A stretch of DNA of 64,000 nt, taken from NCBI GenBank assembly GCA_020845895.1, contig JADLEX010000060.1, forward strand, positions 1 to 64,000, in the 5' to 3' direction. Position 1 is the stretch's first letter, and each line of letters starts with the position of its first letter. The stretch is from Deltaproteobacteria bacterium. Lineage in GTDB: Bacteria; Lernaellota; Lernaellaia; JACKCT01. The position numbers and the translations under genes were made by a program. The notes beneath the pieces are model-generated. The model was not told where the DNA came from and ran no database searches. It saw nothing but the letters and a program-made list of their open reading frames with translations. This document shows, piece by piece, positions 1 through 8,988 of the stretch.

Positions 1-123
1 GGTATCGTCCCTTCACGGCGGTCCTCCTTGGAAAAGGTCGTCCAGGTCTCGCAACCCGGACGGTAGGCAACCGCCGTTCCCTTTTCAACTTTCAACGGAA
101 TCCGGGACAGGCTCGGTCGTCAT
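1..123 (-). CDS. partial gene at left edge, possibly frameshifted
   Basis: A near-perfect Shine-Dalgarno (GAGGAGG) lies just upstream of a minus-strand ATG at 121-123. That frame (MTTEPVPDSVES) stops after 12 codons. A second frame, offset by one base, opens within the same stretch and runs off the window edge, reading KVEKGTAVAYRPGCETW onward. This is what a frameshift or sequencing error at the 5' end of a real gene would look like. The alternatives are a genuine start at the TTG near 95, or no gene at all. Too little is visible to assign a function. Confidence 0.25.
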
Positions 124-198
124 CGCGGCCTCCTCGGTTTTTTGTATCATTATTCACATTCAAGCGGGGCGCAAGAAAAACTCTCATCTCAAAGCAGT

Positions 199-300
199 CT
201 GTCATTCCGACCGGAGTGAAGCGGAGCGGAGGAATCCCTTAAGCAGTGAAATATAACGGGATTTCTCGACTCGGCCTGACGGCCTCGCTCGAAATGACAG
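199..300. repeat. dispersed palindromic intergenic repeat
   Basis: The element begins CTGTCATTCCG and ends CTCGAAATGACAG, so its ends form an inverted repeat (CTGTCATT/AATGACAG). An inner pair (GAATCCC/GGGATTTC) surrounds an AT-rich centre, so the whole unit can fold into a long stem. Imperfect elements of this style recur between genes in many bacterial genomes and are non-coding. Only one copy is present in this window, so dispersal is inferred from the form of the sequence rather than seen. Confidence 0.5.
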
Positions 301-387
301 GTCGCTTCGATCGAATCCGCGGATTTTTACGTCCTGCGAACGGGGCGCTAGAAAAACGCCTTTCGCACGCCTCGATCGCGGTCGCGG

Positions 388-415
388 CATGTGGCACAGC
401 CGCCCCCGGGCTGCG
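388..415 (+). repeat. short dispersed repeat, copy 1 of inverted pair
   Basis: The core TGTGGCACAGCCGCCCCC recurs in inverted orientation at 2013-2039. The match covers about 27 bases with one extra G. A third, diverged version (TGGCGCAGCCGCCACCGG) follows at about 436-453. The two good copies bracket the AT-rich nuclease gene. The sequence is non-coding; the odd proteins it would encode in any frame are not conserved-looking. Confidence 0.6.
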
Positions 416-477
416 ATCCAGTCGCCTTCGACACGTGGCGCAGCCGCCACCGGCTGTGGGGAACCCACTTCGCATCA

Positions 478-498
478 TCGCTCGCGACTCGCGAGCGA
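478..498. other. perfect 9-bp hairpin
   Basis: The arms TCGCTCGCG and CGCGAGCGA are separated by ACT. No T-tract follows on either strand, so this is not a convincing terminator. It sits among the short repeats in the gene-free stretch 124-840, which otherwise contains only the repeats listed here and no credible coding frame. Confidence 0.4.
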
Positions 499-619
499 CG
501 ATCGCGAAAACGCACGAGGCGAAGGCATACGGAGATTTTTCCAGCTAATTCATTATCGTGTCCGCGGAATTCCCCGGAATTTGGAATTCTCGCAATGGCT
601 TCTGGGGAGATCAAGATCG

Positions 620-635
620 GAAAGTTCGCCACTCG
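620..635 (+). repeat. 16-bp direct repeat, copy 1
   Basis: The sequence GAAAGTTCGCCACTCG occurs here and again at 750-765, exactly 130 bases apart, just upstream of the nuclease gene. Both copies are followed by diverged sequence. It may be a dispersed repeat family or a binding site; neither can be decided from this window alone. Confidence 0.5.
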
Positions 636-749
636 ACGATTTCTCTGTAAGGTTTCCCCCGTGCCGCCGGTATAGAGATGGTATGAACCGAATCGCCACG
701 AGGAACGGCCCGTCCGAAGCCCTTCTGAGATTTTCCCCGACCGCTGGGC

Positions 750-765
750 GAAAGTTCGCCACTCG
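750..765 (+). repeat. 16-bp direct repeat, copy 2
   Basis: Identical to 620-635 over 16 bases (GAAAGTTCGCCACTCG). It lies 75 bases upstream of the ATG of the nuclease gene, close enough to affect its transcription if it is a protein-binding site. Confidence 0.5.
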
Positions 766-840
766 GCGTCCGACCGACACGCCACCCGATTCGGGTCCAC
801 CTGTTCCAGAAACCGCCCACAACCCCGATTGGAGAACGAA

Positions 841-1815
841 ATGGAAGAACTCGTTTTGAGTAAATTGAGCGAAATCGCCGACTCGCTGCGCCGCATCGCA
901 GACGTGCTCGAATCACAAACAAATCAAACAAAAACTGACGTAGAGAGATCTATCGCATTGGCACCCGGCACGATAACGCGAGTTGAAATTCAACCAGTGG
1001 AAAAATCCGCATTGAGCGCAGAGGCAGATTCACCTGAGTCTGAAGGCAATCGCAGTAGCACTTCAGCGGATCGCCGAAACATCATTAGAGAGTTTTTAAC
1101 AAGTCGAAATATAAAAATTAAAACCGAGCCTGCGCAAGATTCCGCCGATGAGACACTGAACAAACTGGCGGTTTACATGGGATCAAAATACGGAGATATT
1201 GCAATGTTTTACAAAAAGATCAAGTCCGCCATGAATCAGGGAACCCCAATCAATTTAAACTTAAAGGATATGCCTCAAAGCACCATATCATCTACATGTC
1301 AATTGGCATACATGCTTCACGAAATTGCATTTCTCGAAGAGTATAAATACAAAAATGCGCCTTATTTTCAACTATTTGCAAGGCCAAGTCGTTTTCCAAA
1401 GGCGTTGAGCTTCTTTTCGGGCGGATGGCTTGAACGATACGGCGTCTCCGAGTCATACGAAGCTGCGCGTAGCGTGAACCCATCTATCGAATGCTCACAT
1501 CTCTCCAACATTCAAATTGTGTTACCTAACGGCGATGACTTTGAACTCGATCTACTGTTCGAAGCACGGGGGTCCATACATTGGGTGGAACTAAAAACGG
1601 GATCTCACCACGAGTACATCGCAAAGTACTCCAAAATGAGTAAAATACTTAAATTGGATGTAGCGCACAGCTATATGGTCCTTACAGACGTCAGCCCCGA
1701 AACAGCGAAAACCCTCTCTGCACTGTTCAAGATGACCGTCACGAGAGCGGAAAGTTTCGAAGACGCGATCAGGTCAACAATTATTCATGATCTTGCAATT
1801 GAGGAAAAATGTTAA
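841..1815 (+). CDS. putative PD-(D/E)XK nuclease-fold protein
   Basis: The 324-residue protein starts with an amphipathic helical, possibly coiled-coil region (residues 1-25). A polar linker and a helical middle domain follow, then a C-terminal restriction-endonuclease-like core. The core shows GGWLERYG, then DDFELDLLF, then a strand ending VELKTG: the spaced D...ExK pattern and the GGWLE helix seen in DUF1887/Card1-type nucleases. No CARF sensor domain is present. ATG 841 is preferred over an in-frame TTG at 829 because GGAGA sits six bases before it. Base composition is clearly more AT-rich than its neighbours and codon use differs, which points to horizontal acquisition. It stands alone, flanked by inverted short repeats. 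DNA or RNA cleavage in defence is inference. Confidence 0.7.
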   Translation: MEELVLSKLSEIADSLRRIADVLESQTNQTKTDVERSIALAPGTITRVEIQPVEKSALSAEADSPESEGNRSSTSADRRNIIREFLTSRNIKIKTEPAQDSADETLNKLAVYMGSKYGDIAMFYKKIKSAMNQGTPINLNLKDMPQSTISSTCQLAYMLHEIAFLEEYKYKNAPYFQLFARPSRFPKALSFFSGGWLERYGVSESYEAARSVNPSIECSHLSNIQIVLPNGDDFELDLLFEARGSIHWVELKTGSHHEYIAKYSKMSKILKLDVAHSYMVLTDVSPETAKTLSALFKMTVTRAESFEDAIRSTIIHDLAIEEKC

Positions 1816-2012
1816 AACATATTTAATGAGTTTTTATCGCGAGCGCCAACATCCTCGCCAATCGTCAATGGAACTGGGTGTCTCGTGATGTCGCCCCCAA
1901 AACTACATGGGTCGCAACAAGGGCGGCCGATCAGGCACGGCACGCCGCGCGAGCGACGAAGTCGATTTTTCCGCGATCCGTCTGTCGATCTGGCGCTCGG
2001 CGTTCCCGAGCC

Positions 2013-2039
2013 GCGCAGCCGGGGGCGGCTGTGCCACAT
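2013..2039 (-). repeat. short dispersed repeat, copy 2 of inverted pair
   Basis: Reverse complement of the element at 388-415, with core TGTGGCACAGCCGCCCCC. It lies in the 240-base gap between the nuclease gene and glnD, 17 bases from the glnD stop. The remainder of that gap shows no credible gene. Confidence 0.6.
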
Positions 2040-2055
2040 CCCGACACGGGATACA

Positions 2056-4614
2056 TCACCCCACCGCGGCCGACAGGTGTTCGCGAAGTTCGCGGGCGCG
2101 GCGACCCGTCACCTTTTCGCCGCCGGCGTCGGTGACGTAGAAGGCGTCGATCGCGCGGCCTGCGATGGTGTTCACCTTGGCAAGGTGGATCGTCAGGCCG
2201 AACTCGAAGATCGCGTTCGTCACGCGATAGAGCAGCCCCGGTCGATCCGCCGTCCACACCTCCACCACCGTCTTGCGTGCCGCGCCGTGGTTGTCGATAC
2301 GCACCTCCGTCGCCACGTGCGGATTCGCGCCGCGCACGAGAATCCTTTTCGCCCCCGCCGCGATCAGCTCCTCCACCGTTCGCTCACCCGACAACACCGC
2401 GCGCAGATCGATCGTCAGGCGCTTTTCCAGCGTACCCGGCTCGATGCCCTCGACGCGGGGGATGAACTGCACCGTGTCCAGCGCGAGGCCGCGCGCCGTG
2501 TTGAACGCCTGCACGCCCAGAATGTTGAGGTTCTGCGCCGCGAAGACCCCCGCCACACGCGCCAGGAACCCGGGCGCGTCCGGGGCGCAGACCGTCGCAT
2601 CCCACGGGTCATCCTCCGCTCCCGCACCGCTCTCTTTCGACGCTCCGCGAGACACCCGCACCACCGGCTCTTCCAGTTCGGCGTACGTCGCGAGCGCGTC
2701 GAGGTGGCGGCGCGCGGTCGTTTCGCTGAGCCACGCGGGGTGCTCACGCTCCATCTGCGCGAAGTAGTTGTCGCGAAGCGCCTCGGTGCCCACGTCGGCG
2801 ACGGCACTCGCCACGGCGCGCACCACGCTCTCGTGATCGCGGCGCGCGGAGCCGTGCGTCATGATCGACATGGTGTCGGCGTGCAGGGCGCGCAGCAGGT
2901 CGGCGCGCCAGCCGGTCCACACGCCGGGTCCCACCGCGCGCATGTCGCAGTAGGTGATGACGTAGAGCGCGTCCAGACTGCCCCGGTCGCCCGCCATGCG
3001 TTCGGCAAGTTCGCGGCAGACGGACGGGTCCTCGATGTCGCGGGTGTGCGCCGCGCGCGCCAGCGATTCGTGCTCGCGCACGAGACGCACCACGAAATCG
3101 GTCTCGTCTTCGGAAAGCCCGAGGCGCAGACACACCACCGGGGCCATGCGCGCGCCGCGGTCCAGGTGGCCGGGGCCGCCGACCTTGCCGGAATCGTGGA
3201 GCAGCAGCGCGAGACGCACGAGGTCGGGGCGGCGCAGCGCGGGCGCGATCTCGACCAGCGGCGACGGGCCGAGCTTCGCGCGCAGGCGGTCGAAAAATCC
3301 GATCGCGATGAGCGTGTGCTCGTCGGCGGGATAGCTGTGGAAGACGTCGTAGGGTACGAGCCCGCGAAGGTCGCCGAAGGGCGGAATGTACGCGCCGAGC
3401 AGCCCGATGGAGTGCAGCGCGCGCAGCGCGTCGCCCGCCCATTCGCGCCCGAGCAGGTCCAGAAACGCGCGCGCGGTTTCGGCGTCCTCGCGGGCGTCGT
3501 CGTCCACCGTGGCGGCGAGACCCGCGAGGCGCGACTTGGTGCGCTCCGAGAGGAATAACCCCGTTCCCGCGAGGCGCGCCATGGCCGCGAAGACCTCGGC
3601 GCGCGGCGCGCGGGCGAATCGCTCCTCGGGCAAAAACAGCAGATCGCCGCACGCGGCCGCGCCGGGGGCGATGTCGTCGCGCGGCGCGAGATCGGACGCG
3701 GGCACGTCGGCCTCGGCCACGCGATGCGCGAAGCGCGTGATGCGGTCCGCCGCGGCGAAATAATCCTTGAGCATGGCCTTGGCCGCCTCGGCCTCGCCCG
3801 CGCCCTGATAGCCGAGCAGGATTGCCGCCTCGGGCTGCACCGCCGTGCGCAGCACGTCCATCGGCCCGCGCTCGCGGAACTGCGCCTCGTGGCGAAGACG
3901 CAACAAAAAGTCCACGGCCTGACGCAGCTCGACGAGGCCCACGCGCGTCGCCGCGCCGCGCTCGATCAGCATCGCGTCGAGATCGCCGCGCCCCCAGCGC
4001 GCCTGCGCGCTCCACACGGCGATCTGGTAATCGCGCATCCCGCCGGGAGAGTTTTTCACGTCGGGCTCGAGCACGTGCACCGTGGGGGGATAGTCGGGAT
4101 CGACCGACGGCGCGGCGCGGCGCGGAATGCGTCCCGCGTAGTCGCCCGCGGCAATGGCGAGGTCGAGCCGCGCGTCGAGCGCTCGCGCGAGCGAGGCGTC
4201 GCCGGCCACGAAGTGCGCGTCGAGCAGCGCGGTGAGGGCTTCGGCGTCCTCGCGCGCGCGCTCCAGCATCTGGACAATGGTGCCGAACTGCTGCCCGGTC
4301 TTCACCTTCGCGTCCCAGAGCGGGTAGAGCATTTTTTCGGCGGCGGCTTCGGCGTCGGACTTGATTGCTGTTTCGGGAAGCAGCAGGACGAAATCGACGT
4401 CGGACCACGGCGATGCGTCGCCGCGCCCGACCGAGCCCGTCGCGCACAGCGCCGCGCCCATGGCGTCCGCGCCCGACGCGGCGAAGAGGTCGGCCAGCTC
4501 GCGCCGCCACCACCGCGCGAAGCGCGCGCCGATGGCGAAGCCGCCGTCGCCGCGCCGATGCGCCGTACGCAGCCGTTCGCGTTTGTGTTCGAGCCGCGTT
4601 CTCAGGTCGTCCAC
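2056..4614 (-). CDS. glnD: [protein-PII] uridylyltransferase / uridylyl-removing enzyme
   Basis: GlnD adds and removes UMP on the PII signalling protein in response to glutamine. The 852-residue order matches the family. It has a nucleotidyltransferase core near residues 58-80 (GSVGRGDASPWSDVD, with the two catalytic aspartates). An HD hydrolase domain lies near residue 473 (LLHDSGKVG, then the HESLARAAH segment). Two C-terminal ACT domains sense glutamine (DAPGFLARVAGVFAA and DRPGLLYRVTNAIFE). Length is close to the usual 850-930. No glnB, amtB or glnA lies nearby, so it is a stand-alone gene here. The HD motif reads HDSGK rather than the common HDIGK. Confidence 0.93.
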   Translation of the reverse strand: MDDLRTRLEHKRERLRTAHRRGDGGFAIGARFARWWRRELADLFAASGADAMGAALCATGSVGRGDASPWSDVDFVLLLPETAIKSDAEAAAEKMLYPLWDAKVKTGQQFGTIVQMLERAREDAEALTALLDAHFVAGDASLARALDARLDLAIAAGDYAGRIPRRAAPSVDPDYPPTVHVLEPDVKNSPGGMRDYQIAVWSAQARWGRGDLDAMLIERGAATRVGLVELRQAVDFLLRLRHEAQFRERGPMDVLRTAVQPEAAILLGYQGAGEAEAAKAMLKDYFAAADRITRFAHRVAEADVPASDLAPRDDIAPGAAACGDLLFLPEERFARAPRAEVFAAMARLAGTGLFLSERTKSRLAGLAATVDDDAREDAETARAFLDLLGREWAGDALRALHSIGLLGAYIPPFGDLRGLVPYDVFHSYPADEHTLIAIGFFDRLRAKLGPSPLVEIAPALRRPDLVRLALLLHDSGKVGGPGHLDRGARMAPVVCLRLGLSEDETDFVVRLVREHESLARAAHTRDIEDPSVCRELAERMAGDRGSLDALYVITYCDMRAVGPGVWTGWRADLLRALHADTMSIMTHGSARRDHESVVRAVASAVADVGTEALRDNYFAQMEREHPAWLSETTARRHLDALATYAELEEPVVRVSRGASKESGAGAEDDPWDATVCAPDAPGFLARVAGVFAAQNLNILGVQAFNTARGLALDTVQFIPRVEGIEPGTLEKRLTIDLRAVLSGERTVEELIAAGAKRILVRGANPHVATEVRIDNHGAARKTVVEVWTADRPGLLYRVTNAIFEFGLTIHLAKVNTIAGRAIDAFYVTDAGGEKVTGRRARELREHLSAAVG

Positions 4615-4709
4615 GCGCGCTCCGCGTTGCAGAGATTCTCACACATCCCATAGGGGACGGCGGCGGCGTTGGCAAGAGCGCGGCTCGGAAACGACATCGG
4701 TGGAAGACG

Positions 4710-5150
4710 CTAAGGGATCCGTACCTCGACGGAATCGACCGCGACCTTCGTCCGGTCCGCCTCGTCGTATTTCAGATTGACGCGCGCGCCGGGCTGGAAC
4801 TGCGGCAGATAGACCGGCGAGATGATCATCTTCGTCTCGGTCTCGTATGGGTCGCCGCCCTTGGGCTCGACACGCACCTTCAGAATCACCTGCGGTTGTT
4901 CGTTGTAGCGATTTCCCGTGTCCTCGATGCCGATGATCACGCCCTTCGCCTCGACGCCGGTCTTTAGCAACTCATCGCGTTCGCATTCGGGCGCGAGAAA
5001 CGAAAAGAGCGTCACGCCCACCACGGCGGCGCCGAAGAGCACGACACTCACGCCCAGCGCCACACCCCTGAACGGGCTGATACGCTTCTCGCCGGAAAGG
5101 TCGGTCGTATGGCTCTTCCCGGGTTCGATCGGTTCGGGCATGCCGGTCAT
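4710..5150 (-). CDS. single-pass membrane protein, DUF3592-like
   Basis: A 146-residue protein with a short polar N-terminus and one hydrophobic helix at about residues 28-54. The C-terminal beta-rich domain (GVEAKGVIIGIEDTGN ... YETETKMIISP ... GARVNLKYDE) has the strand pattern of DUF3592-type domains. No enzymatic motif is visible. Its ATG overlaps the stop of the upstream metalloprotease gene (ATGA), so the two are almost certainly translated together. Function is unknown. The second Met (residue 4) is an alternative start. Confidence 0.7.
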   Translation of the reverse strand: MTGMPEPIEPGKSHTTDLSGEKRISPFRGVALGVSVVLFGAAVVGVTLFSFLAPECERDELLKTGVEAKGVIIGIEDTGNRYNEQPQVILKVRVEPKGGDPYETETKMIISPVYLPQFQPGARVNLKYDEADRTKVAVDSVEVRIP

Positions 5151-6526
5151 GGGGCGGGCTCCTCGGGCGTCATGCGCAGGGTGAGGTTGTAGCGTCGATC
5201 GGTCAGCGCGTCGGCTTCGAATGCGCCGACGGGCAGGACCGTGAGAACGAGGACTTTCGATTCCCCGACGGCCAGGTCGATGACGGGATGCGCGTCCAGA
5301 TTCAACACATCGCCGTCGGCCCCGTCGCCGGGAATGATTTGCGCGGCGACGCGCGCGGATTCGTCGCCCGGGCCGCCCACTGCGACGGCCACGGCGGCGG
5401 GATCCAGGGCGCCGCGACGGATCTCGATGTACGCGGAGCCGAGCATCATCGGCGCGGGCCGAATTCGAAGCTGCGTCGCGTCGGTGCGGACACGCTGCGT
5501 CGGCGCGAGATCGGCCTCGGGCAAGAACGGGATCTGGTTTTTGTCGTCGGTCCACGCGCGGAAATGCGCGCCGTCGTCGCGCGAGCCCGCGTACCACCGC
5601 CAGCGCGCGAACGTGACGACGGAATCCAGGAAATTCGCGCCCGTGCGTTCGCCGAGCAGCGCGTCGATCGCGTCGACATAATCCGGTTCGTTGGAAAATG
5701 GATCGGGATCGTTTCGCGAACGGCGCCAGACCTCGGCGAGAAAATCGTCTTCGCCGCCGAAATACGCATCGCGCAACCCGTGCAGATACAGCGCCGCGCC
5801 GTACATGAACCATGTGCGGTAATTGTCGTAACGCAGCAGCGACCAATCCGGGTGCGCCTGAAAATCGGCGACGCATTCGGCGCAGGGAAAATCGAACATC
5901 TCCTCAATGTACGTCGCACTCATCTCGAACGACACCCCGATTTCATACCAATCGTCCGCTGCCTGGCTCGCATGATGGAATTCGTGGCCGACCAGGCTCG
6001 GCAGCAAATCGCCGCCGTACGGACCCCACGGATCCAGCAGCATGAAACTCGGCCGTCCGCCCCACGCGGTCACGATGCTCTCGGAGGCGATGTCCACGTA
6101 GCAGCCGATGTTGCCCTTCCACAAAAACACATCGAACGCGTCATCGGGGCCGCACGCGCCGCCGTCGGGGGGCGGTTCGGTGAAGCCGAGTTCATCGATT
6201 TCGAGCGCCCAAGCGTCTTCCAGAAAACGCAGCGCGTCCCGCGCGACGGGCTCCTCGTCCGGCCCGCGAAAGTGCACGATCACGGGCCGGGTGAGCGATC
6301 GGATCGAGAGCGGCCAGTACCGCGGCGCCGCGCAAGGACGCGTCCAAGGCGGAATGTCCGCGAGACCGTCGTCGTCGGTGCTCGACGTGTCGTCGTCCGC
6401 GACATCGTCATCGATGACGTCAATCACCGAGGGTGTCTCCTGATCGCCGGGTGAACGCGAGCCGTCATACGCGCACCCCGCGCAGAGTGCGAGACAAACA
6501 ACTAGCGCAACGACAACGCGGTTCAC
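5147..6526 (-). CDS. lipoprotein zinc metalloprotease, MXAN_6640-like
   Basis: A 459-residue secreted lipoprotein: hydrophobic signal, lipobox LCAGC, then a short Asp-rich linker with DDD blocks. The catalytic signature is GHEFHHASQ (HExxH) around residue 180, with a following [11 protein letters not shown] helix that can supply the third zinc ligand. This resembles the MXAN_6640 group of putative metalloproteases found in Myxococcota and relatives. The C-terminal 130 residues look beta-rich. It is coupled to the downstream DUF3592-like gene and divergent from the FHA/sigma-54 activator at 6665. Substrate unknown. Confidence 0.75.
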   Translation of the reverse strand: MNRVVVALVVCLALCAGCAYDGSRSPGDQETPSVIDVIDDDVADDDTSSTDDDGLADIPPWTRPCAAPRYWPLSIRSLTRPVIVHFRGPDEEPVARDALRFLEDAWALEIDELGFTEPPPDGGACGPDDAFDVFLWKGNIGCYVDIASESIVTAWGGRPSFMLLDPWGPYGGDLLPSLVGHEFHHASQAADDWYEIGVSFEMSATYIEEMFDFPCAECVADFQAHPDWSLLRYDNYRTWFMYGAALYLHGLRDAYFGGEDDFLAEVWRRSRNDPDPFSNEPDYVDAIDALLGERTGANFLDSVVTFARWRWYAGSRDDGAHFRAWTDDKNQIPFLPEADLAPTQRVRTDATQLRIRPAPMMLGSAYIEIRRGALDPAAVAVAVGGPGDESARVAAQIIPGDGADGDVLNLDAHPVIDLAVGESKVLVLTVLPVGAFEADALTDRRYNLTLRMTPEEPAP

Positions 6527-6664
6527 AAGGGACCTCGATCCACGCGAATGTCCTCAAGATACCCGGCTCGGCGCGACGCGCAAGTCGAACTGCTCGCGGG
6601 CGTTGTGCGCGCGGAGAAAATCGACGTAAATGGTCGCACACAAATACTTTGGAGGCGCGGCGGC

Positions 6665-8212
6665 ATGGCCCGTGTCGAAATTCGAAAGAACGGCGTTTGC
6701 CTCGGCGATGTGAACGTCGCCGATGACGGCCTCGCGATCGGCGGCGGCAAAGTCGACGACGTGCGTCTCGCGGACGTGCCGACAGGAGAGCGGATTCGCG
6801 TACTCTCGGTCGACGGGCGCGTCGAGATCGAGTCCGCGATCGGCGGCCCACGAACACTGCTCGCCGGGGAATTCGTCGCGCTCGGCCCGTACGAAATCGG
6901 CGCCGAGTCGGGCGTCGCAACGCCGCCGCGCGTGCCGACCCGCGTCCTGTCCTTCGATCCCGCGAGCCGGAAACTCACCACACGCGAGCGCGTCCTCGAA
7001 ATTCGCGAGGGCGGCTCCGCGCGCGAATGGTCGATCCCCGACGGGCGCGCGATCGCCGGAAAAGACGCCTCGTGCGACCTCGTTCTCGGCGACGCCTACG
7101 TTTCCGCGCGACACCTCGCGATCGACGCCTTCGCGGACCGCGTCGAGTTTCGCGATCTGGGCAGCCGCAACGGCACGACGCAGGGCGGCGCGCGCGTCAC
7201 GGGCGGCGAATGGGCCGCCGGCCGCACGCTCACCGTGGGCCGCACGACGCTCACGCTGCGTTCGCGCGAGAGCGGTGAGACGCTCGCGGCGGGCGATCGG
7301 CGCGTGCCGGGGCTCGTGGGCGACGACGCGGCCATCCGCGAACTGGGCGAGCTCGTGCACCGGGTCGCGCCGCTCGATGTCACCGTGCTCGTGCGCGGCG
7401 AGACCGGCACGGGCAAGGAACTCGTGGCGCGGGCGGTTCACGAACTGTCGCGGAGGGCGGCTGGACCCTTCGTCGCGCTCAACTGCGCCACCGTGCCGCG
7501 CGATCTGTTCGAATCGGAACTTTTCGGCCACGTGCGCGGCGCGTTCTCGGGCGCGGTGCGCGACCGGCGCGGCATGTTCGCCCTCGCGCACGGCGGCACG
7601 CTGTTTCTCGACGAGATCGGTGAGCTGCCGCTGGATGTGCAGGCGCGGCTGCTGCGTGTGCTCGACGATCGGCGCGTGCGTCCCGTGGGCGGCGAAACGC
7701 CGGTGGCCTGCGACGTGCGCGTGGTGGCGGCGACGCACCGCGATCTCGAACGCTTCGTGCGCGAGGGGCGGTTTCGCGAAGACCTGTGGTACCGGCTCAA
7801 CATGGTGCCGCTGACGCTGCCGCCGCTGCGTGAACGGCTGAGCGACCTCGACGCGCTGGCGGCACATCTGATGGCCCGCGAGGCCGCCGCGCAGGGCCGC
7901 GCCGCGCCGACGCTGCTTCCCGAGACGCTCGAAGCGCTTCGCCGTCACGACTGGCCGGGCAACGTGCGCGAGCTGGCGGCGGTGTTGGCGCGCGCGATCA
8001 TCCTCGCGGGCGAGGGGCCGGTCGAGCCGGGGCACGTGATGCTCTCGCCGCTGCGGCGAGACGCCGCCATCGCGATGACGCTGGAAGAGGTCGAGCGCGA
8101 AGCGGTCCGCGCGGCGCTCGCCGAAGCGCCAAGCCGGGATGCCGCCGCGAAACGCCTGGGCATCGCGCCGTCGACGCTCTACGAAAAGATCAAGAAATAC
8201 GAATTGAAATAG
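6665..8212 (+). CDS. FHA-domain sigma-54-dependent transcriptional activator
   Basis: A 515-residue enhancer-binding protein. An N-terminal beta-rich segment precedes an FHA domain at about 120-190 ([25 protein letters not shown]), which should bind a phosphothreonine partner. The AAA+ domain starts near 213 and has Walker A GETGTGKE, a sigma-54 loop reading GAFSGA instead of GAFTGA, and Walker [13 protein letters not shown]. The C-terminus is a Fis-type helix-turn-helix ([20 protein letters not shown]). ATG 6665 follows a GGAGG and is preferred over upstream in-frame starts. Such FHA activators are frequent in Myxococcota and work with Ser/Thr kinases; none is encoded in this window. Confidence 0.9.
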   Translation: MARVEIRKNGVCLGDVNVADDGLAIGGGKVDDVRLADVPTGERIRVLSVDGRVEIESAIGGPRTLLAGEFVALGPYEIGAESGVATPPRVPTRVLSFDPASRKLTTRERVLEIREGGSAREWSIPDGRAIAGKDASCDLVLGDAYVSARHLAIDAFADRVEFRDLGSRNGTTQGGARVTGGEWAAGRTLTVGRTTLTLRSRESGETLAAGDRRVPGLVGDDAAIRELGELVHRVAPLDVTVLVRGETGTGKELVARAVHELSRRAAGPFVALNCATVPRDLFESELFGHVRGAFSGAVRDRRGMFALAHGGTLFLDEIGELPLDVQARLLRVLDDRRVRPVGGETPVACDVRVVAATHRDLERFVREGRFREDLWYRLNMVPLTLPPLRERLSDLDALAAHLMAREAAAQGRAAPTLLPETLEALRRHDWPGNVRELAAVLARAIILAGEGPVEPGHVMLSPLRRDAAIAMTLEEVEREAVRAALAEAPSRDAAAKRLGIAPSTLYEKIKKYELK

Positions 8213-8253
8213 ATCGGGTGGAAGCGACTCTACCGCTCGCGCATTTCGGTCCC

Positions 8254-8601
8254 TCAGCGTGTCGGACCGCCGCCCAAAACCAGCACCATGCCGAGCGCGA
8301 GAAGCCCCATGCCGATGTACTGGTGATAGTGAAGCGTCTCTCGCAGAAGGAACTTTGACACGAGCACGACGCAGATGACGCCGGAGAACAGGTGGAACGC
8401 CGCCATTTGCGCGCCGGAGTACGTCCCGTAACCGAGGCGCGTCGCGAAAACGTTGAGAATGTACTCGGGCAACACGATCATCCAGCTCAATGCGAGAGCG
8501 ACGAGAAACCCGCGTTCGCGGATGCGCAGATGGCCGAGCCATGCCGTCGCCATGAACGCGCCCGACAGGAAGATCATGATGGGAACGGCGATCGTTCTCA
8601 T
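8254..8601 (-). CDS. DMT-superfamily small membrane protein (DUF486)
   Basis: A 115-residue protein with about four transmembrane helices. The pattern FMATAWLGHLRI, then LSWMIVLPEYILNVFATRLGYG, then LLRETLHYHQYIGMGLLALG matches the DUF486 family of single-unit drug/metabolite-transporter-like proteins. Family members are usually 110-120 residues, so it is full length. Substrate unknown. The stop lies 42 bases from that of the convergent sigma-54 activator. Confidence 0.8.
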   Translation of the reverse strand: MRTIAVPIMIFLSGAFMATAWLGHLRIRERGFLVALALSWMIVLPEYILNVFATRLGYGTYSGAQMAAFHLFSGVICVVLVSKFLLRETLHYHQYIGMGLLALGMVLVLGGGPTR

Positions 8602-8641
8602 GGTCCGGTGATTCCTCGGTTCGAATTCTGATGGGCGGGTT

Positions 8642-8839
8642 TCAGACGTCTCGAAAGCGCCAGAAGCCGATCAGGAACACCGCGAACGCGACGAACCAGC
8701 CGACGAAGAATCCCCATGGCAGTTCCCAAGAGACGATGAGTTCCAGAAAGAACGCCCATCCGACGAATGACATAATACCGGTATACCAATCGAAGAATCG
8801 GCGGCCCTTTTTTCGTTTCGCGAGGATCTCGTCCGACAT
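8642..8839 (-). CDS. small 2TM membrane protein
   Basis: A 65-residue protein with a basic N-terminus (MSDEILAKRKKGRRFFDWY), two closely spaced hydrophobic helices (about 21-38 and 44-60) and a short charged tail. The layout resembles 2TM-domain proteins. A strong Shine-Dalgarno (GGAGGTGA) precedes ATG 8839, which supports translation despite the small size. It lies 40 bases upstream of the DUF486 gene on the same strand. Function unknown. Confidence 0.65.
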   Translation of the reverse strand: MSDEILAKRKKGRRFFDWYTGIMSFVGWAFFLELIVSWELPWGFFVGWFVAFAVFLIGFWRFRDV

Positions 8840-8988
8840 CGTCACCTCCCGCGCCATTTCACGGCTCCAACCTAACATCGCCGGTTGCCGCGCGACAAGT
8901 CGAACTCCAAACGGCTTTTTTGCCGCGCCGCCATCTGGATTGTCCTTTGCGTCGGGACTATGATCCTCCACGGTTTGGAGGGAGACCC

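Noticed and set aside
1885-3558. Plus-strand open frame of about 550 codons
   Set aside because: It is antisense to glnD, has an unusual His/Arg/Ala-rich composition and lacks a ribosome-binding site.
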